A stretch of DNA of 60,203 bases from an uncultured bacterium. GTDB lineage: Bacteria; Myxococcota_A; UBA796; CAJQPC01. The DNA lies in NCBI GenBank assembly GCA_905480105.1, contig CAJQPC010000031.1, forward strand, positions 1-60,203, in the 5' to 3' direction. Positions 17,054 through 25,430 of this stretch are shown here, in pieces (position 1 is the first letter of the stretch; each line of letters starts with the position of its first letter). The position numbers and the translations under genes are program-made. The notes beneath the pieces are model-generated. The model was given only the letters and a program-made list of their open reading frames with translations. It searched no databases and was not told the DNA's origin.

Positions 17054-17641
17054 TCAGGCCGCCACCGGTATGAAGTCCTTCCATTCCTCGGGCACGCTCC
17101 GAAGGGAAAACATCAGCTGAACGCCCTCGTAGTTGCTTGGCCGGCGAGGAAGAGTGCGAAGCGCCATCCGCGCCTGCTCGGGCAGCCTGGCCCCTTTGCG
17201 TTGGTTGCAGCTTCTGCAGGCCGTTGTCAGGTTTTCCCACGAACTTACGGGTACCTTCCTGCCGTTCCAGGGCAGTGTCACGCGACCACCGACCGACAGT
17301 GCACGAGGCACGACGTGATCCATGGTCAGGTTGGTTCGCGCTGGCTCGCCCTTGGCATTGCAAGGCGCGTATCCGCAGTATTGGCAGGTGTGTCCGTCCC
17401 GGGCCAAAAGCTGTGTTCGGTTAAAGCGTAGCCGGCCGAGCTGCTTGGCGTAGCGGCGCAGTGTAATCACAGCTGGCCAGGGCAAAGTTAGGTTCGCAGA
17501 ACGAATATGACGACCGTTGTAGTCCGCTACACGTATGACCTTGTTGTCCAAGAGCATGCACACAGCACGCTGCCAATCCAAGACCCGAACGGGTCTGTAG
17601 TCAGCGTTTAGGAGGAGTACGTCGAACATCACGGGGTCCAT
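17054..17641 (-). CDS. HNH endonuclease-like protein
   Basis: Protein of 195 aa with a C-terminal HNH nuclease fold (about 80-155). The zinc pair is C86xxC89, then H109 in MDHVVPRALS, N137 in WENL, and C142xxC145-N146. The N-terminal half (VLLLNADYRPVRVLDWQRAV) is typical of a widespread solo HNH family of unknown role that is not a restriction enzyme. An internal ATG at codon 5 could also be the start. No methylase or mobile-element gene is adjacent, so its substrate is unknown. Confidence 0.85.
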   Translation of the reverse strand: MDPVMFDVLLLNADYRPVRVLDWQRAVCMLLDNKVIRVADYNGRHIRSANLTLPWPAVITLRRYAKQLGRLRFNRTQLLARDGHTCQYCGYAPCNAKGEPARTNLTMDHVVPRALSVGGRVTLPWNGRKVPVSSWENLTTACRSCNQRKGARLPEQARMALRTLPRRPSNYEGVQLMFSLRSVPEEWKDFIPVAA

Positions 17642-17721
17642 GTTGGCGTTGAGTCTGGTCTACAATAGACACGCGATTCGTTAGGGCGACAGCCCCTTTT
17701 TTGTGACTTAGGAGTTTCGAA

Positions 17722-18486
17722 ATGCTCATCCTACTCATCCTCCTCGCCTGCCAGAGCGACATTGGCATCACCGAGACCAGCGTCTGCGACGGAGAGCTGC
17801 AGCGCTCGGAGGATGCTGTAGACAGCCCCTATGATCGCGATGGGGACGGCTATTTCGACGGAAGTAATCCCGACTGCCAAGACACCTACGAGGTGGAGGA
17901 CCTGGACTGCGACGATCTCGACGCTGAGGTGAATCCGGGTGCCTTCGAGGTGGACTGCAATGACATCGACGACGACTGCGACGCACTCACCCTGGACGCC
18001 GCAGACGAAGATCAAGATGGGGTGCTGGCCTGTGACGACTGCGATGACCTGAACGGAAGGGTCTCCATCGCCACCGAGGAGCAGTGCGATGACGGCATCG
18101 ACAACGACTGCGACGGTGAGACCGATGAAGACTGCGCGGTGGATTACTCCGACATTTGGTTCTTGGACCAGAGCATCACAATGGCGTGTGCTTGGGGCTC
18201 GGTGGAGCTGAGCTTCTCCACAGTGGAGCTGACCCAGGCGGGTAGCAATCTCCTGATCGAGGCCCAAGGGACCAAGGGGCAACCTGGCCAGACCTCAGGC
18301 ACGCTCAGTGGCGATAGCTTCTCCACGAACCGTAGCGTCCCGGGCGCCTGTCAAGAAGACTACAGCTTTAACGGAGTCTTTGAAGATGAAAGCAACTTCA
18401 GGGGCAGCTTCGAAGCGGCCTACACGGGGGGGAACAACTGCGCGGACTGCCAGACTCAGAGTTGGGCCATTGTGGGGACACGTTGA
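17722..18486 (+). CDS. MopE-like Cys/Asp-rich lipoprotein
   Basis: Lipoprotein of 254 aa. The signal MLILLILLAC has the lipobox Cys at residue 10. The mature N-terminal half carries repeats of the putative metal-binding MopE type (DxDxDG loops next to CDDxD...NPG...CDxxDxDCD), for example around 33-50, 63-88 and 116-137. The C-terminal half (about 145-254) is a separate region, probably beta-rich, with Cys pairs. Such repeats are common in secreted proteins of Myxococcota. A short leader precedes the gene, and the ATG has AGGAG about 10 nt upstream. Role: probably a surface or outer-membrane Ca- or metal-binding protein. Confidence 0.82.
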   Translation: MLILLILLACQSDIGITETSVCDGELQRSEDAVDSPYDRDGDGYFDGSNPDCQDTYEVEDLDCDDLDAEVNPGAFEVDCNDIDDDCDALTLDAADEDQDGVLACDDCDDLNGRVSIATEEQCDDGIDNDCDGETDEDCAVDYSDIWFLDQSITMACAWGSVELSFSTVELTQAGSNLLIEAQGTKGQPGQTSGTLSGDSFSTNRSVPGACQEDYSFNGVFEDESNFRGSFEAAYTGGNNCADCQTQSWAIVGTR

Positions 18487-18522
18487 CACCTCACAGGTCA
18501 CAGCCTGGGTTATGGGACTTTT

Positions 18523-20652
18523 ATGAGTGAAGCACCGGCTGCAAAGACAGAAGCGCGTTCCTGGCCAGACAAGCTCCAGGGCCTGAGCACTTGGATTCAC
18601 GAGCATCCAGCTGTGGTGTTTCTGGGCCTGGTGATTTTGGCGACGCTCCTACGCTTTCCGGGAGCGGAGGGCGGGCTGCCTTACTGCTGGCATCCCGATG
18701 AGCCAAAGCTGATCAACAAGGGCATCGAGATGCTCCAGTCGGGTGACCTGAACCCTCACTGGTTTCATTACCCTAGCTTGCCAATCTACATTCAGGCTGT
18801 AGGCGCGGCCCTGGGCTACTTGGATCATGTGGGGAGTGCCGACTTTATCCCCCTGGCCGATATTCCAACGGGCGCGGCCGACAACCTCGTTCACACCATC
18901 GGCGATCCCAGCATGTGGGCCCGAGGCCGGAAGCTCACAGGTCTGATGGGCGCTCTCGCAGCCGGTTTTACAATGCTCGCAGGTCGCAAGCTCTTTGGCG
19001 CTTGGGTGGGTTTGGCCGCCGGGTTGATGGTGGCATTTTCTCCGCTTCACTTGGTGCACTCGGCTTTGATCACCGTGGATGTTCCAACGTCCTTGGGGGT
19101 CTCTGTGCTGATGCTGGCCTCTGCCTGGGTCTACAAACGGGGCTCGGTCAAGGACTACTTGCTGGCGTCTGTCTGTCTGGGCGTGGCCATCGGCTTTAAG
19201 TACAACGCTGCAGTGGGGGCGCTGGCTCCCTTGAGCGCTTGGCTACTCAGCGAGCGGAGACAGGAGCGATTGGGCCTGGGCCTGTTGCTGGTGCCTTTGG
19301 GGTTGGTGGTCTTTGTGCTCACCATGCCCTTTGCACTGGTGGAGCCCAGTGTGGCTCTCACCGACATGGCCAAGGAAGTGAATCACTACATGGTCAAGGG
19401 CCATGGAGCGGCGTCGATCGAGCCGGGTCCAACACACTTTCTGGCCATGCTGCGTTCTCTGGCCGTCGACTATCTGCCTGTGTGGACGCTTGGGCTCCTC
19501 GGCTTGCCGCTGGCCATCCAGGGTGGGAAGTGGAAGGCCTTGCTTGTCGTCGCGGCCTTTCCCTTGGCCTACATCGCCTACATGAGCGGCTCCACGGTCT
19601 TTTTTAGGCGCAACATTGTGGTGCTTGTGCCCGGCTTTGCCCTGCTCTCTGCAGTGGGTATCCGTGCCTTGGTCGAGGTGCTGACTCAACGCACGGGCCG
19701 CACCGAGCTTGCGCTGGGGCTGGGAGTCGCCTTGGTGACTTTGCCCACGCTGTTTGGGATGGTCTACTTGGCCAATAGTCAGAAGAACATGGTCGACTCG
19801 CGCACGGAGATGACCACTTGGCTACACGCCCCCGAGCAGGTGGGTTGGATCATTGCGGTGCCCGAAGAGCTGCGAATCGCATCGGAAGAGCTGCATGGCC
19901 TGCAGTGGGTTCCGGTCAAGTTCAACGATGGGCCTGAGGGGTGGGCCAAGGCTGGTGCGACCCATGTTTTGGGGGGCACACGTCTAAAGGTTAGCGGGAC
20001 GCGCAACACCACCATCAAGGGCAAGGCGACCGAGGGGGCCGTGGGCTGGTTCAAGGGGCAAGAAGCCCAGAAGACCTTTGGATATACGGGCTGGATGTTG
20101 GATATGAACGCCCAGGATCCCGAGATCAGTGTCTACGCGATTGATGGAGTGGGAAAGGGTGTTGCGGCGAAGGGAAAAAAGAGCGGACCGGAAGGGAAGA
20201 GCCTCGGGGACACGCCCCCCGCTACGGGAGACCTGTCCATCGACGACGCCGGCCGCTGGCAGGTGACCCCAAAGGGCCACCAAGACCAGGTCATCTTCGC
20301 CGACGGCGAGCTGACGATGAAGTCTGAGCCCAGCGTGCGGTCGATCAAGGCCTGCGAGTTGGAGCGCCTTCAGGTCAAGGGCCAAGTGCACGTCGTTGGC
20401 CGCTGGCAGTATAGCGGCGTGAGCCGTGAACACATGGCTGGTCAGCTTCAAGCCCGCTTCTTCCAAGCCGACGGAGGCTTTATCGATGGCGGTATGGCGG
20501 TGCTCGCCCAGGCCTCCGGCGACAGCGCTGGCTGGCTGGATGTGGACGAGACGGTCCAGGTCCCAGAGGGTGCGGCCAAGGTGCGCCTCTGCATAGAGTT
20601 GGGTTCAGACCAGGGCACCTTGCAGGTGTCTAAGCTCAAGGTCGTACCTTAG
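18523..20652 (+). CDS. ArnT/PMT-like membrane glycosyltransferase with C-terminal beta domain
   Basis: Integral-membrane protein of 709 aa of the GT-C type (dolichyl-phosphate-mannose mannosyltransferase/ArnT superfamily). The first transmembrane helix (about 30-45) is followed by a periplasmic loop with the catalytic-type HPDEP motif (D59/E60) near a conserved HYPSLPIYI segment. About ten further helices run to residue 425. The last 280 residues are soluble and periplasmic. They contain a beta-sandwich-like, carbohydrate-binding-like region (about 560-709) that simple ArnT enzymes lack. It probably glycosylates a lipid or protein acceptor using a polyprenyl-phosphate sugar. The substrate is not predictable. 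Confidence 0.82.
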   Translation: MSEAPAAKTEARSWPDKLQGLSTWIHEHPAVVFLGLVILATLLRFPGAEGGLPYCWHPDEPKLINKGIEMLQSGDLNPHWFHYPSLPIYIQAVGAALGYLDHVGSADFIPLADIPTGAADNLVHTIGDPSMWARGRKLTGLMGALAAGFTMLAGRKLFGAWVGLAAGLMVAFSPLHLVHSALITVDVPTSLGVSVLMLASAWVYKRGSVKDYLLASVCLGVAIGFKYNAAVGALAPLSAWLLSERRQERLGLGLLLVPLGLVVFVLTMPFALVEPSVALTDMAKEVNHYMVKGHGAASIEPGPTHFLAMLRSLAVDYLPVWTLGLLGLPLAIQGGKWKALLVVAAFPLAYIAYMSGSTVFFRRNIVVLVPGFALLSAVGIRALVEVLTQRTGRTELALGLGVALVTLPTLFGMVYLANSQKNMVDSRTEMTTWLHAPEQVGWIIAVPEELRIASEELHGLQWVPVKFNDGPEGWAKAGATHVLGGTRLKVSGTRNTTIKGKATEGAVGWFKGQEAQKTFGYTGWMLDMNAQDPEISVYAIDGVGKGVAAKGKKSGPEGKSLGDTPPATGDLSIDDAGRWQVTPKGHQDQVIFADGELTMKSEPSVRSIKACELERLQVKGQVHVVGRWQYSGVSREHMAGQLQARFFQADGGFIDGGMAVLAQASGDSAGWLDVDETVQVPEGAAKVRLCIELGSDQGTLQVSKLKVVP

Positions 20653-20885
20653 GGCCGGGCTCTCTGCGAAGAAGCTGGAGCCGGGCTCCTTGAGAAAGTC
20701 CCTTCCGTGACGTGGCTGTCTCCCGCAACCGCCGGGTTTCTGGTGTGTTGTTTTTGGGTCGGCGCCCTTTGGTGTGTGAACTTAGGACAGTGAATCGCAG
20801 TACCGGGACAGGCTGAATTTCGGGTCAAGGTTAAGGGGACTCGGAACCTGGGTCGCCTGCGACCTCATCACGCTTTGGAGCACTC
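20653..20885. other. Intergenic region between glycosyltransferase and YceI genes
   Basis: This stretch of about 230 bp has no credible gene. A short hairpin (GGAGC/GCTCC arms, near 20680) and two copies of GCCGGGCTC lie just after the glycosyltransferase stop. They could act as a weak terminator but have no T-run. The promoter of the YceI gene should lie in the second half; I see no clear -35/-10 pair. Confidence 0.4.
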
Positions 20886-21533
20886 ATGCACCGTGTACTC
20901 ATTCTGGGCTTGGCCCTCTCCGCTCTCGGCGCTTGCGAGACAGAGGTAGACACCAAGCCCGCCGCAGAGGTGAAGGAAATCCAGGCCCCTGTTCCCGAGG
21001 CTGCACCAACTCCCGCCGCGGCCACCGTGCCCACGTTGCCAGAAAAGGGCATCAAAGTGGACGCGACCAGCAGCAAGATTGCGTTCATGGGCGCCAAGGT
21101 CACCGGGACCCACTCTGGTGGTTTTAGTGACTTTACTGGCTACGCCGTCGTCGAGGGCGAGGAACTCACCGAAACCATGTTCATTGTGGACATGAAGAGC
21201 ACTTTTTCCGATGCTGAAAAGCTGACCAAGCACCTCAAGTCCGCTGATTTTTTCTCGGTAGACGCCAATCCTGCCAGCAGCTTCACCTCCACGAGCATCA
21301 CCGCTGGTGGAGAGGGCGGCACCCACACGGTGACTGGCATCCTGGACCTTCGGGGACAGAAGAAGGAGTTGACCTTTCCAGCGACCATCACCGTCGCCGG
21401 AGACATGGCCACCTTCAAGTCTGAGTTCAAGATGAACCGCCAGCTCTGGGGCATCGCTTACCCGGGCAAGCCCGACGACCTGATCAAGGACGACGTGGCC
21501 ATCATCTTGGACCTGAGCTTCCCTCGGAGCTGA
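20886..21533 (+). CDS. YceI-family lipoprotein
   Basis: Lipoprotein of 215 aa with signal MHRVLILGLALSALGAC, the lipobox Cys at residue 17, and then a Pro/Ala-rich linker. The YceI lipocalin-like beta-barrel domain spans about 55-215. Landmarks are KVDATSSKIAFMGAKVTGTHSGGF, KSADFFSVDANPASSFTS and the closing LDLSF strand. YceI proteins bind polyisoprenoid-like lipids in the periplasm. The gene is 4 nt upstream of the methyltransferase gene, so the two are likely co-transcribed. Confidence 0.9.
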   Translation: MHRVLILGLALSALGACETEVDTKPAAEVKEIQAPVPEAAPTPAAATVPTLPEKGIKVDATSSKIAFMGAKVTGTHSGGFSDFTGYAVVEGEELTETMFIVDMKSTFSDAEKLTKHLKSADFFSVDANPASSFTSTSITAGGEGGTHTVTGILDLRGQKKELTFPATITVAGDMATFKSEFKMNRQLWGIAYPGKPDDLIKDDVAIILDLSFPRS

Positions 21534-21537
21534 GGCT

Positions 21538-22284
21538 TTGCCTATTCAGGATCTGCTCTTTTCGGGGATCGAGCGCTACCACGGCGCCGCTTCCTGGGGA
21601 CGGGTGCTGGACGCCGGGACGGGGGACCACTCCCTGTCCTGGCTGCGCACCCTGGACAGCAAGAGCCTGACCTTGGTGACGGGCGCTGCGTCGAGAGCCC
21701 GGCGCTTGGAGAAAAACCTGCGCCCGCAAGACCGGGCCCTGGTGGGAAACTGGCAAGACCCCACTCTCCTGTTTGAAGAGCGCTTTGATGTGGTGGTTGC
21801 GGACTACTTGCTGGGTGCGATCGAGGGCTTTGCGCCCTACTACCAGGGCCAGCTCTTCGCTCGCCTACGGCCGCATGTTGCAGGCGTGCTTTACCTTGTT
21901 GGGAAAGAGCCGCTGCCTGCGACGGCGCCGACAGAAGGGGGGCGAGCCATCTTGGAGCTGGAGCACCTGCGCGACGCATGCATCTTGTTGGCCCAGCATC
22001 GCTGCTACCGGGAGTTTCCTCAGACCTGGGTGCACAGCTCATTGGAGAACAGCGGCTTTGAGGTCGTGAGCGCGTGGCGCAAGGAGATTGTTTACGGGCC
22101 AGGCTACATCGAACGGCAGCTCAAGGTCTGCAGTAACAAACTGCGTTTCTTTAAAACTGCGGGTTTGGCCAATGCGATGGCGGCGCACATAGAAGACCTT
22201 CGAGCTCGAGCCCTGGTGTTGGTCGAGATCGAAGGAGGCATTGCACTTGGAAGCGACTACGTGGTGGTGGCTAAGCCTGCTTGA
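21538..22284 (+). CDS. SAM-dependent methyltransferase, class I-like
   Basis: Protein of 248 aa with a Rossmann-type SAM-binding start: motif I VLDAGTGDHSLSWL (about 23-36), motif II TLVTGAASRARRLEKNL, and a motif IV-like FDVVVADYLLGAI. It could methylate a small molecule or protein. The specificity is not visible, and it has no obvious link to the upstream YceI gene other than spacing. The start is TTG, four bases after the YceI stop, and the GAGG overlapping that stop may act as its ribosome-binding site. Its end overlaps the convergent SCP2 gene by 14 nt. Confidence 0.8.
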   Translation: MPIQDLLFSGIERYHGAASWGRVLDAGTGDHSLSWLRTLDSKSLTLVTGAASRARRLEKNLRPQDRALVGNWQDPTLLFEERFDVVVADYLLGAIEGFAPYYQGQLFARLRPHVAGVLYLVGKEPLPATAPTEGGRAILELEHLRDACILLAQHRCYREFPQTWVHSSLENSGFEVVSAWRKEIVYGPGYIERQLKVCSNKLRFFKTAGLANAMAAHIEDLRARALVLVEIEGGIALGSDYVVVAKPA

Positions 22285-22582
22285 AGCAGGTCATCAGGTT
22301 TTGTAGCGCGCTCGGATCGTTGGTCTTGATCTTCCCCCGGGCGATGTCCATGGGGCCGGGCATCTTGCCCTTGAGCACCATGTTGGCGAAGAGCTTGGGG
22401 TCGCACTTGAGAACCACGTCCGCGTTGTCGGGTTTGCCAGGGGTAGCGGTGCAGGACTCGGGGGCCAGATTGACGGTCCACTTCTCGCTTCCGACGGAGA
22501 AGTAATAGATCACCGTCTTCTGAATTTTCCCAGGGATGTAGCGGGAAGGCATGCTCTCAAAGATGTTGCGCACATCGGACAC
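22271..22582 (-). CDS. SCP2 sterol-carrier-domain protein
   Basis: Small soluble protein of 103 aa consisting of a single SCP2-type lipid-binding domain. Landmarks are YYFSVGSEKWTVNL, PDNADVVLKCDPKLFANMVLKGKM and the closing KIKTNDPSALQNL helix, which match the family along the whole length. SCP2 domains carry hydrophobic ligands. It is the last gene of an operon with the rhodanese and ferredoxin genes (24-nt gap). Confidence 0.85.
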   Translation of the reverse strand: MSDVRNIFESMPSRYIPGKIQKTVIYYFSVGSEKWTVNLAPESCTATPGKPDNADVVLKCDPKLFANMVLKGKMPGPMDIARGKIKTNDPSALQNLMTCFKQA

Positions 22583-22606
22583 GTGGACTCCTGTTTGCCG
22601 GCCAGT

Positions 22607-23248
22607 CTAACGCAGAGCGCGTACCGCCTCCTCAGGGAGCTCAAAGACCCACTGTGAGTCGTTGTTTTGCTTGAGCCGAACTCGGTAGCGGAAGGGGGCA
22701 CTCTCGCCCAGCACGTCCTGGATGCTGGCAGTCTGCAACTCTTCCTGGTCGGGTAGGCTCACCTCTACGCGGTCCAAGACTTGGAAAGGTGCTTGGCTGG
22801 CCGCAACCCTGCGCTCGATGCCTTGACGAAAGCAGTCGCCCACGCCGCCTGACAGGGACCAGGCTTTCTCAAAGCCCTGCTCACGGAGGTAGTGGGCCAC
22901 TCCAAAGGATCGGGCCCCGGCGGCGCAGACCACAAGGATGTCCAACTCGTGGGGCAGCTCTTCTAATCGCTGGGGTACCTGATTCATTGGGAGCAGGAAG
23001 CTGTCTTGTGCAAAGCCGCCTCGGAGTTCTCTGGGCTCTCGCACGTCCAAGATCAACATCGCCCGTTCCTCGTCCAACCAAGTCTGGAGGCCCACGGCGT
23101 CGATCTCTAAGTCGACGGGCACCACCTCCTCTTCGGGCTCGATGGGTGGGCGGGGGATGGGTGGCGGACTTGGGCTCTCAGCAGCGGGCTGTCCAGAGAT
23201 GCGTTTTCCGATCTTTCCAGCCAAACGCTTGAGTCGGTCTCGAATCAT
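22607..23248 (-). CDS. Rhodanese-domain protein with basic N-terminal helix
   Basis: Protein of 213 aa. I take the ATG overlapping the ferredoxin stop (ATGA). The N-terminus (1-18) is a basic amphipathic helix, followed by a Pro-rich linker (20-40). The rhodanese domain (about 47-145) carries the active-site loop CAAGARS with catalytic C108, so a sulfurtransferase or persulfide-carrier activity is plausible. A C-terminal region of about 65 aa has no known fold. The N-terminal helix and linker closely resemble those of the ferredoxin upstream and of a small protein at 24758-24940. Confidence 0.88.
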   Translation of the reverse strand: MIRDRLKRLAGKIGKRISGQPAAESPSPPPIPRPPIEPEEEVVPVDLEIDAVGLQTWLDEERAMLILDVREPRELRGGFAQDSFLLPMNQVPQRLEELPHELDILVVCAAGARSFGVAHYLREQGFEKAWSLSGGVGDCFRQGIERRVAASQAPFQVLDRVEVSLPDQEELQTASIQDVLGESAPFRYRVRLKQNNDSQWVFELPEEAVRALR

Positions 23249-23868
23249 GCGACTACCTCGTCTTGGTGGGTCTCGATGACCGCGTCCGAGGTCACCACAC
23301 CACAACACAGAAGCTGAAAGCCATCCACGATGTGCTCTTCCCCGAGAACGTATTGGTCTTCCATCTCCATGATGCCGGAGACCAAGCGGCCCGCGCACAC
23401 GGTGCACCCCCCGTTCCGGCAGGAGCTTGGCAGGTCCACGGCGCAGCGGTCCGCAGCGTCCAGCACAAACTCCCCGTCAAAGACCTGGATCTCTGTGTCC
23501 AGACCTTCTGCCTTGTTGAAGAGGCGCACGGTGTAGCAGATCTCTGAGTCGATCTCCCGCTTCTCCATGGGGGCCTCGTCGACGGGAAGAGGAGCAGCGG
23601 GCCCTGGGGTGGTTGGGCTGGGGGTGAGGGGCTGCTCGGCAGCGACCGTCTCCTCATTCAACAGGGGCTCGGCCTGGAGTGGCTCGGCCTGGAGCTTGGG
23701 GGATGGTTCAGGAGCCTTGGGCGCGGCGCTGTGGGTGCGGTAGCTGGCCCGAGGACGCTTGCTCGGAGGCGGCGGCTTGGGTGTAGGGCTCTGAGGGGCC
23801 TCCTGTGTTGGGGAGTCCCGTCTGATGGCTTTGGCCACCCGCTTCTTGAACCGATCACGTAAACCCAT
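23245..23868 (-). CDS. 2Fe-2S ferredoxin with basic N-terminal helix and Pro-rich linker
   Basis: Protein of 207 aa. A basic amphipathic helix (3-17) is followed by a Pro-, Ala- and Glu-rich linker of about 85 residues. A plant-type [2Fe-2S] ferredoxin domain (about 108-207) follows, with the cluster ligands C150, C155, C158 and C188 (or C189). It is an electron carrier, probably serving a partner enzyme not in this window. It is first in an operon with the rhodanese and SCP2 proteins and is divergently transcribed from phenylalanine hydroxylase. Both neighbours may belong to one sulfur or redox function, but this is inference. Confidence 0.9.
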   Translation of the reverse strand: MGLRDRFKKRVAKAIRRDSPTQEAPQSPTPKPPPPSKRPRASYRTHSAAPKAPEPSPKLQAEPLQAEPLLNEETVAAEQPLTPSPTTPGPAAPLPVDEAPMEKREIDSEICYTVRLFNKAEGLDTEIQVFDGEFVLDAADRCAVDLPSSCRNGGCTVCAGRLVSGIMEMEDQYVLGEEHIVDGFQLLCCGVVTSDAVIETHQDEVVA

Positions 23869-23957
23869 GGTGCAGTAGAACCCATTTGACGCTGCGTTGC
23901 GATTTAGAGTGCGCGCCAGGGCTTGCGCTGTGCAGGGTCACGAGCCATTAAAGGCTC

Positions 23958-24767
23958 ATGGAACACCGCTTGATCAAGCTGGACCCGGAGCACCCGGGTT
24001 TTCGCGACGGCCACTATCGGGCACGTCGAGATGCTATCGCGCACATCGCCTTGAGCTTTCGCGCTGGAGATAGGGTGCCCTTGGCGCCCTACTCAGATGA
24101 GGAGCATGCGGTCTGGCGCGGTATCCGCTCAGCCTTGGTGCCCGTGCACCAGGAGGGAATCGCGCTTCCTCTCCTCGAGCTGGAGCGGACCCTTGCCCTG
24201 GACACGGAACGCATTCCGCAGCTGCGCGATGTCAACGAGCGCCTGCGGCAAGCCACCGGCTTCTCCATGGAGCCTGTTGCAGGCTTAGTGACCCCGCGCA
24301 TTTTTATGGAGCACCTGGGTCGGCGCATTTTCCTGTCCACTCAATACATCCGCCATCACTCGCGGCCCTTCTACACGCCGGAGCCAGATGTGGTGCACGA
24401 GCTGGTAGGGCACGCCGCTAGCCTGCTGCACCCGGGTGTGTGTGCTCTGAGCCAGGCCTTTGGTCAGGCGGCCACGCGGGCTGGCCCGGTACTTATGGAG
24501 CGTTTGACTCGAATCTATTGGTACACCTTGGAGTTCGGTGTGCTGATGGAGGCTGGCCAGGTCAAGGGATACGGCGCTGGTCTACTCTCAAGCGTAGGAG
24601 AGTTAGAGCGGGCACGTTCTAGCAAAGCAGTGCTACTTCCATGGGATCTGGACGCAGTGTGCGAGCTTCCCTACGACCCCACGACCTTTCAGCCCTACTA
24701 CCTGTTGGCACCGAGCTTTGAGCAGGCGCTCGTTGATATCGGGGACTGGATCTCAGCTCAGTCCTGA
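23958..24767 (+). CDS. phhA: Phenylalanine 4-monooxygenase
   Basis: Biopterin-dependent aromatic amino-acid hydroxylase of 269 aa, the size of bacterial monodomain enzymes. It converts phenylalanine to tyrosine using tetrahydropterin and non-heme iron. The iron ligands are H147 and H152 in the conserved EPDVVHELVGH motif and E192 in YWYTLEFG. The pterin-binding RIFMEHLGRRIFLSTQYIRH region is intact. No pterin-4a-carbinolamine dehydratase gene (phhB) lies next to it. The start ATG has little Shine-Dalgarno support, but the frame begins here. The 3' end overlaps the small convergent gene by 10 nt. Confidence 0.93.
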   Translation: MEHRLIKLDPEHPGFRDGHYRARRDAIAHIALSFRAGDRVPLAPYSDEEHAVWRGIRSALVPVHQEGIALPLLELERTLALDTERIPQLRDVNERLRQATGFSMEPVAGLVTPRIFMEHLGRRIFLSTQYIRHHSRPFYTPEPDVVHELVGHAASLLHPGVCALSQAFGQAATRAGPVLMERLTRIYWYTLEFGVLMEAGQVKGYGAGLLSSVGELERARSSKAVLLPWDLDAVCELPYDPTTFQPYYLLAPSFEQALVDIGDWISAQS

Positions 24768-24940
24768 GGCTGTGCCCCTTTGTGCTGCTCTTTCTGTGGC
24801 TTGGGCTTGGGCTGGGCTTGTGGTCGTACACGCCTGAGCACCTTGCCCACCAGGCGTCGCAGCATGGATGGGCTGGTCTCCGCCACTGCTCGCTGGGTCT
24901 TGCCCCGCAGGTGCTTTCGCAGCCAGTCGGAATCGTTCAT
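24758..24940 (-). CDS. Small basic protein with amphipathic helix and Pro/Lys tail
   Basis: Protein of 60 aa, very basic. Residues 26-42 form an amphipathic basic helix (MLRRLVGKVLRRVRP), followed by a Pro/Gln/Lys-rich tail. This is the same design as the N-termini of the ferredoxin and rhodanese genes nearby. A shorter product from the internal ATG at codon 26 is possible. It converges with phenylalanine hydroxylase. Without homologs I cannot be sure that it is expressed. Confidence 0.45.
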   Translation of the reverse strand: MNDSDWLRKHLRGKTQRAVAETSPSMLRRLVGKVLRRVRPQAQPKPKPQKEQHKGAQPQD

Positions 24941-25430
24941 GTGCTTAGGTTAGCCCAGATTGTGGGTCACCCTGTCTTTGTAGGGGGAGAGCTTCGTGGA
25001 GCTCATTGAGCAGCAAGCTGCCACCTTCTCCACGACCTAGGTCTTTGATTTGCAGCTGTCGCCGTGCTCCCAGGAACCCTTAACCTGCGACGCTTAGTAG
25101 ATGTATTCGATCTTGGCTGAAAGATAAGACAGGATCTACCTGAGTTTAAATTCTTCCTGTGCGCTGGTGACACCCTTCTCGCCGGCGACGCTGGTGCCTG
25201 GGTTGACGAGGTCTCCGCTCGCTGCAAATGATGCGCCGGCGAGCCTCTTGGTTTGCCAAGTCTTGTACCCATCAAAAGATGAGAGCGACTGTGCTTTAAG
25301 GACTCTTTTCCTGAGTGATTTCTGGGGGTTTCGGGATGATAGGCCACCAAGACGGCAAGGATAAGTCTCTTGGTTCCAGCTGTACTCAGAAAGAGACCAC
25401 AAAGCTTGAATACGGGGCATCCAGAGGGTG
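24941..25430. other. Gene-poor region with a possible decayed reading frame
   Basis: This gap of about 490 bp reads less GC-rich than its surroundings and holds no convincing gene. On the minus strand an open frame runs from about 25420 to a TAG at 25136. It continues in the same frame past that stop to a TAA at 25094, ending in alternating residues and aromatic Y-I-Y, as beta-barrel proteins can. It has no clear ribosome-binding site. It may be the remnant of an outer-membrane protein gene, or chance. Confidence 0.3.

Noticed and set aside
17684..17702. Possible transcription attenuator (short hairpin plus T6) before the MopE-like lipoprotein
   Set aside because: The stem is only four base pairs and no leader peptide or regulated gene class supports it.
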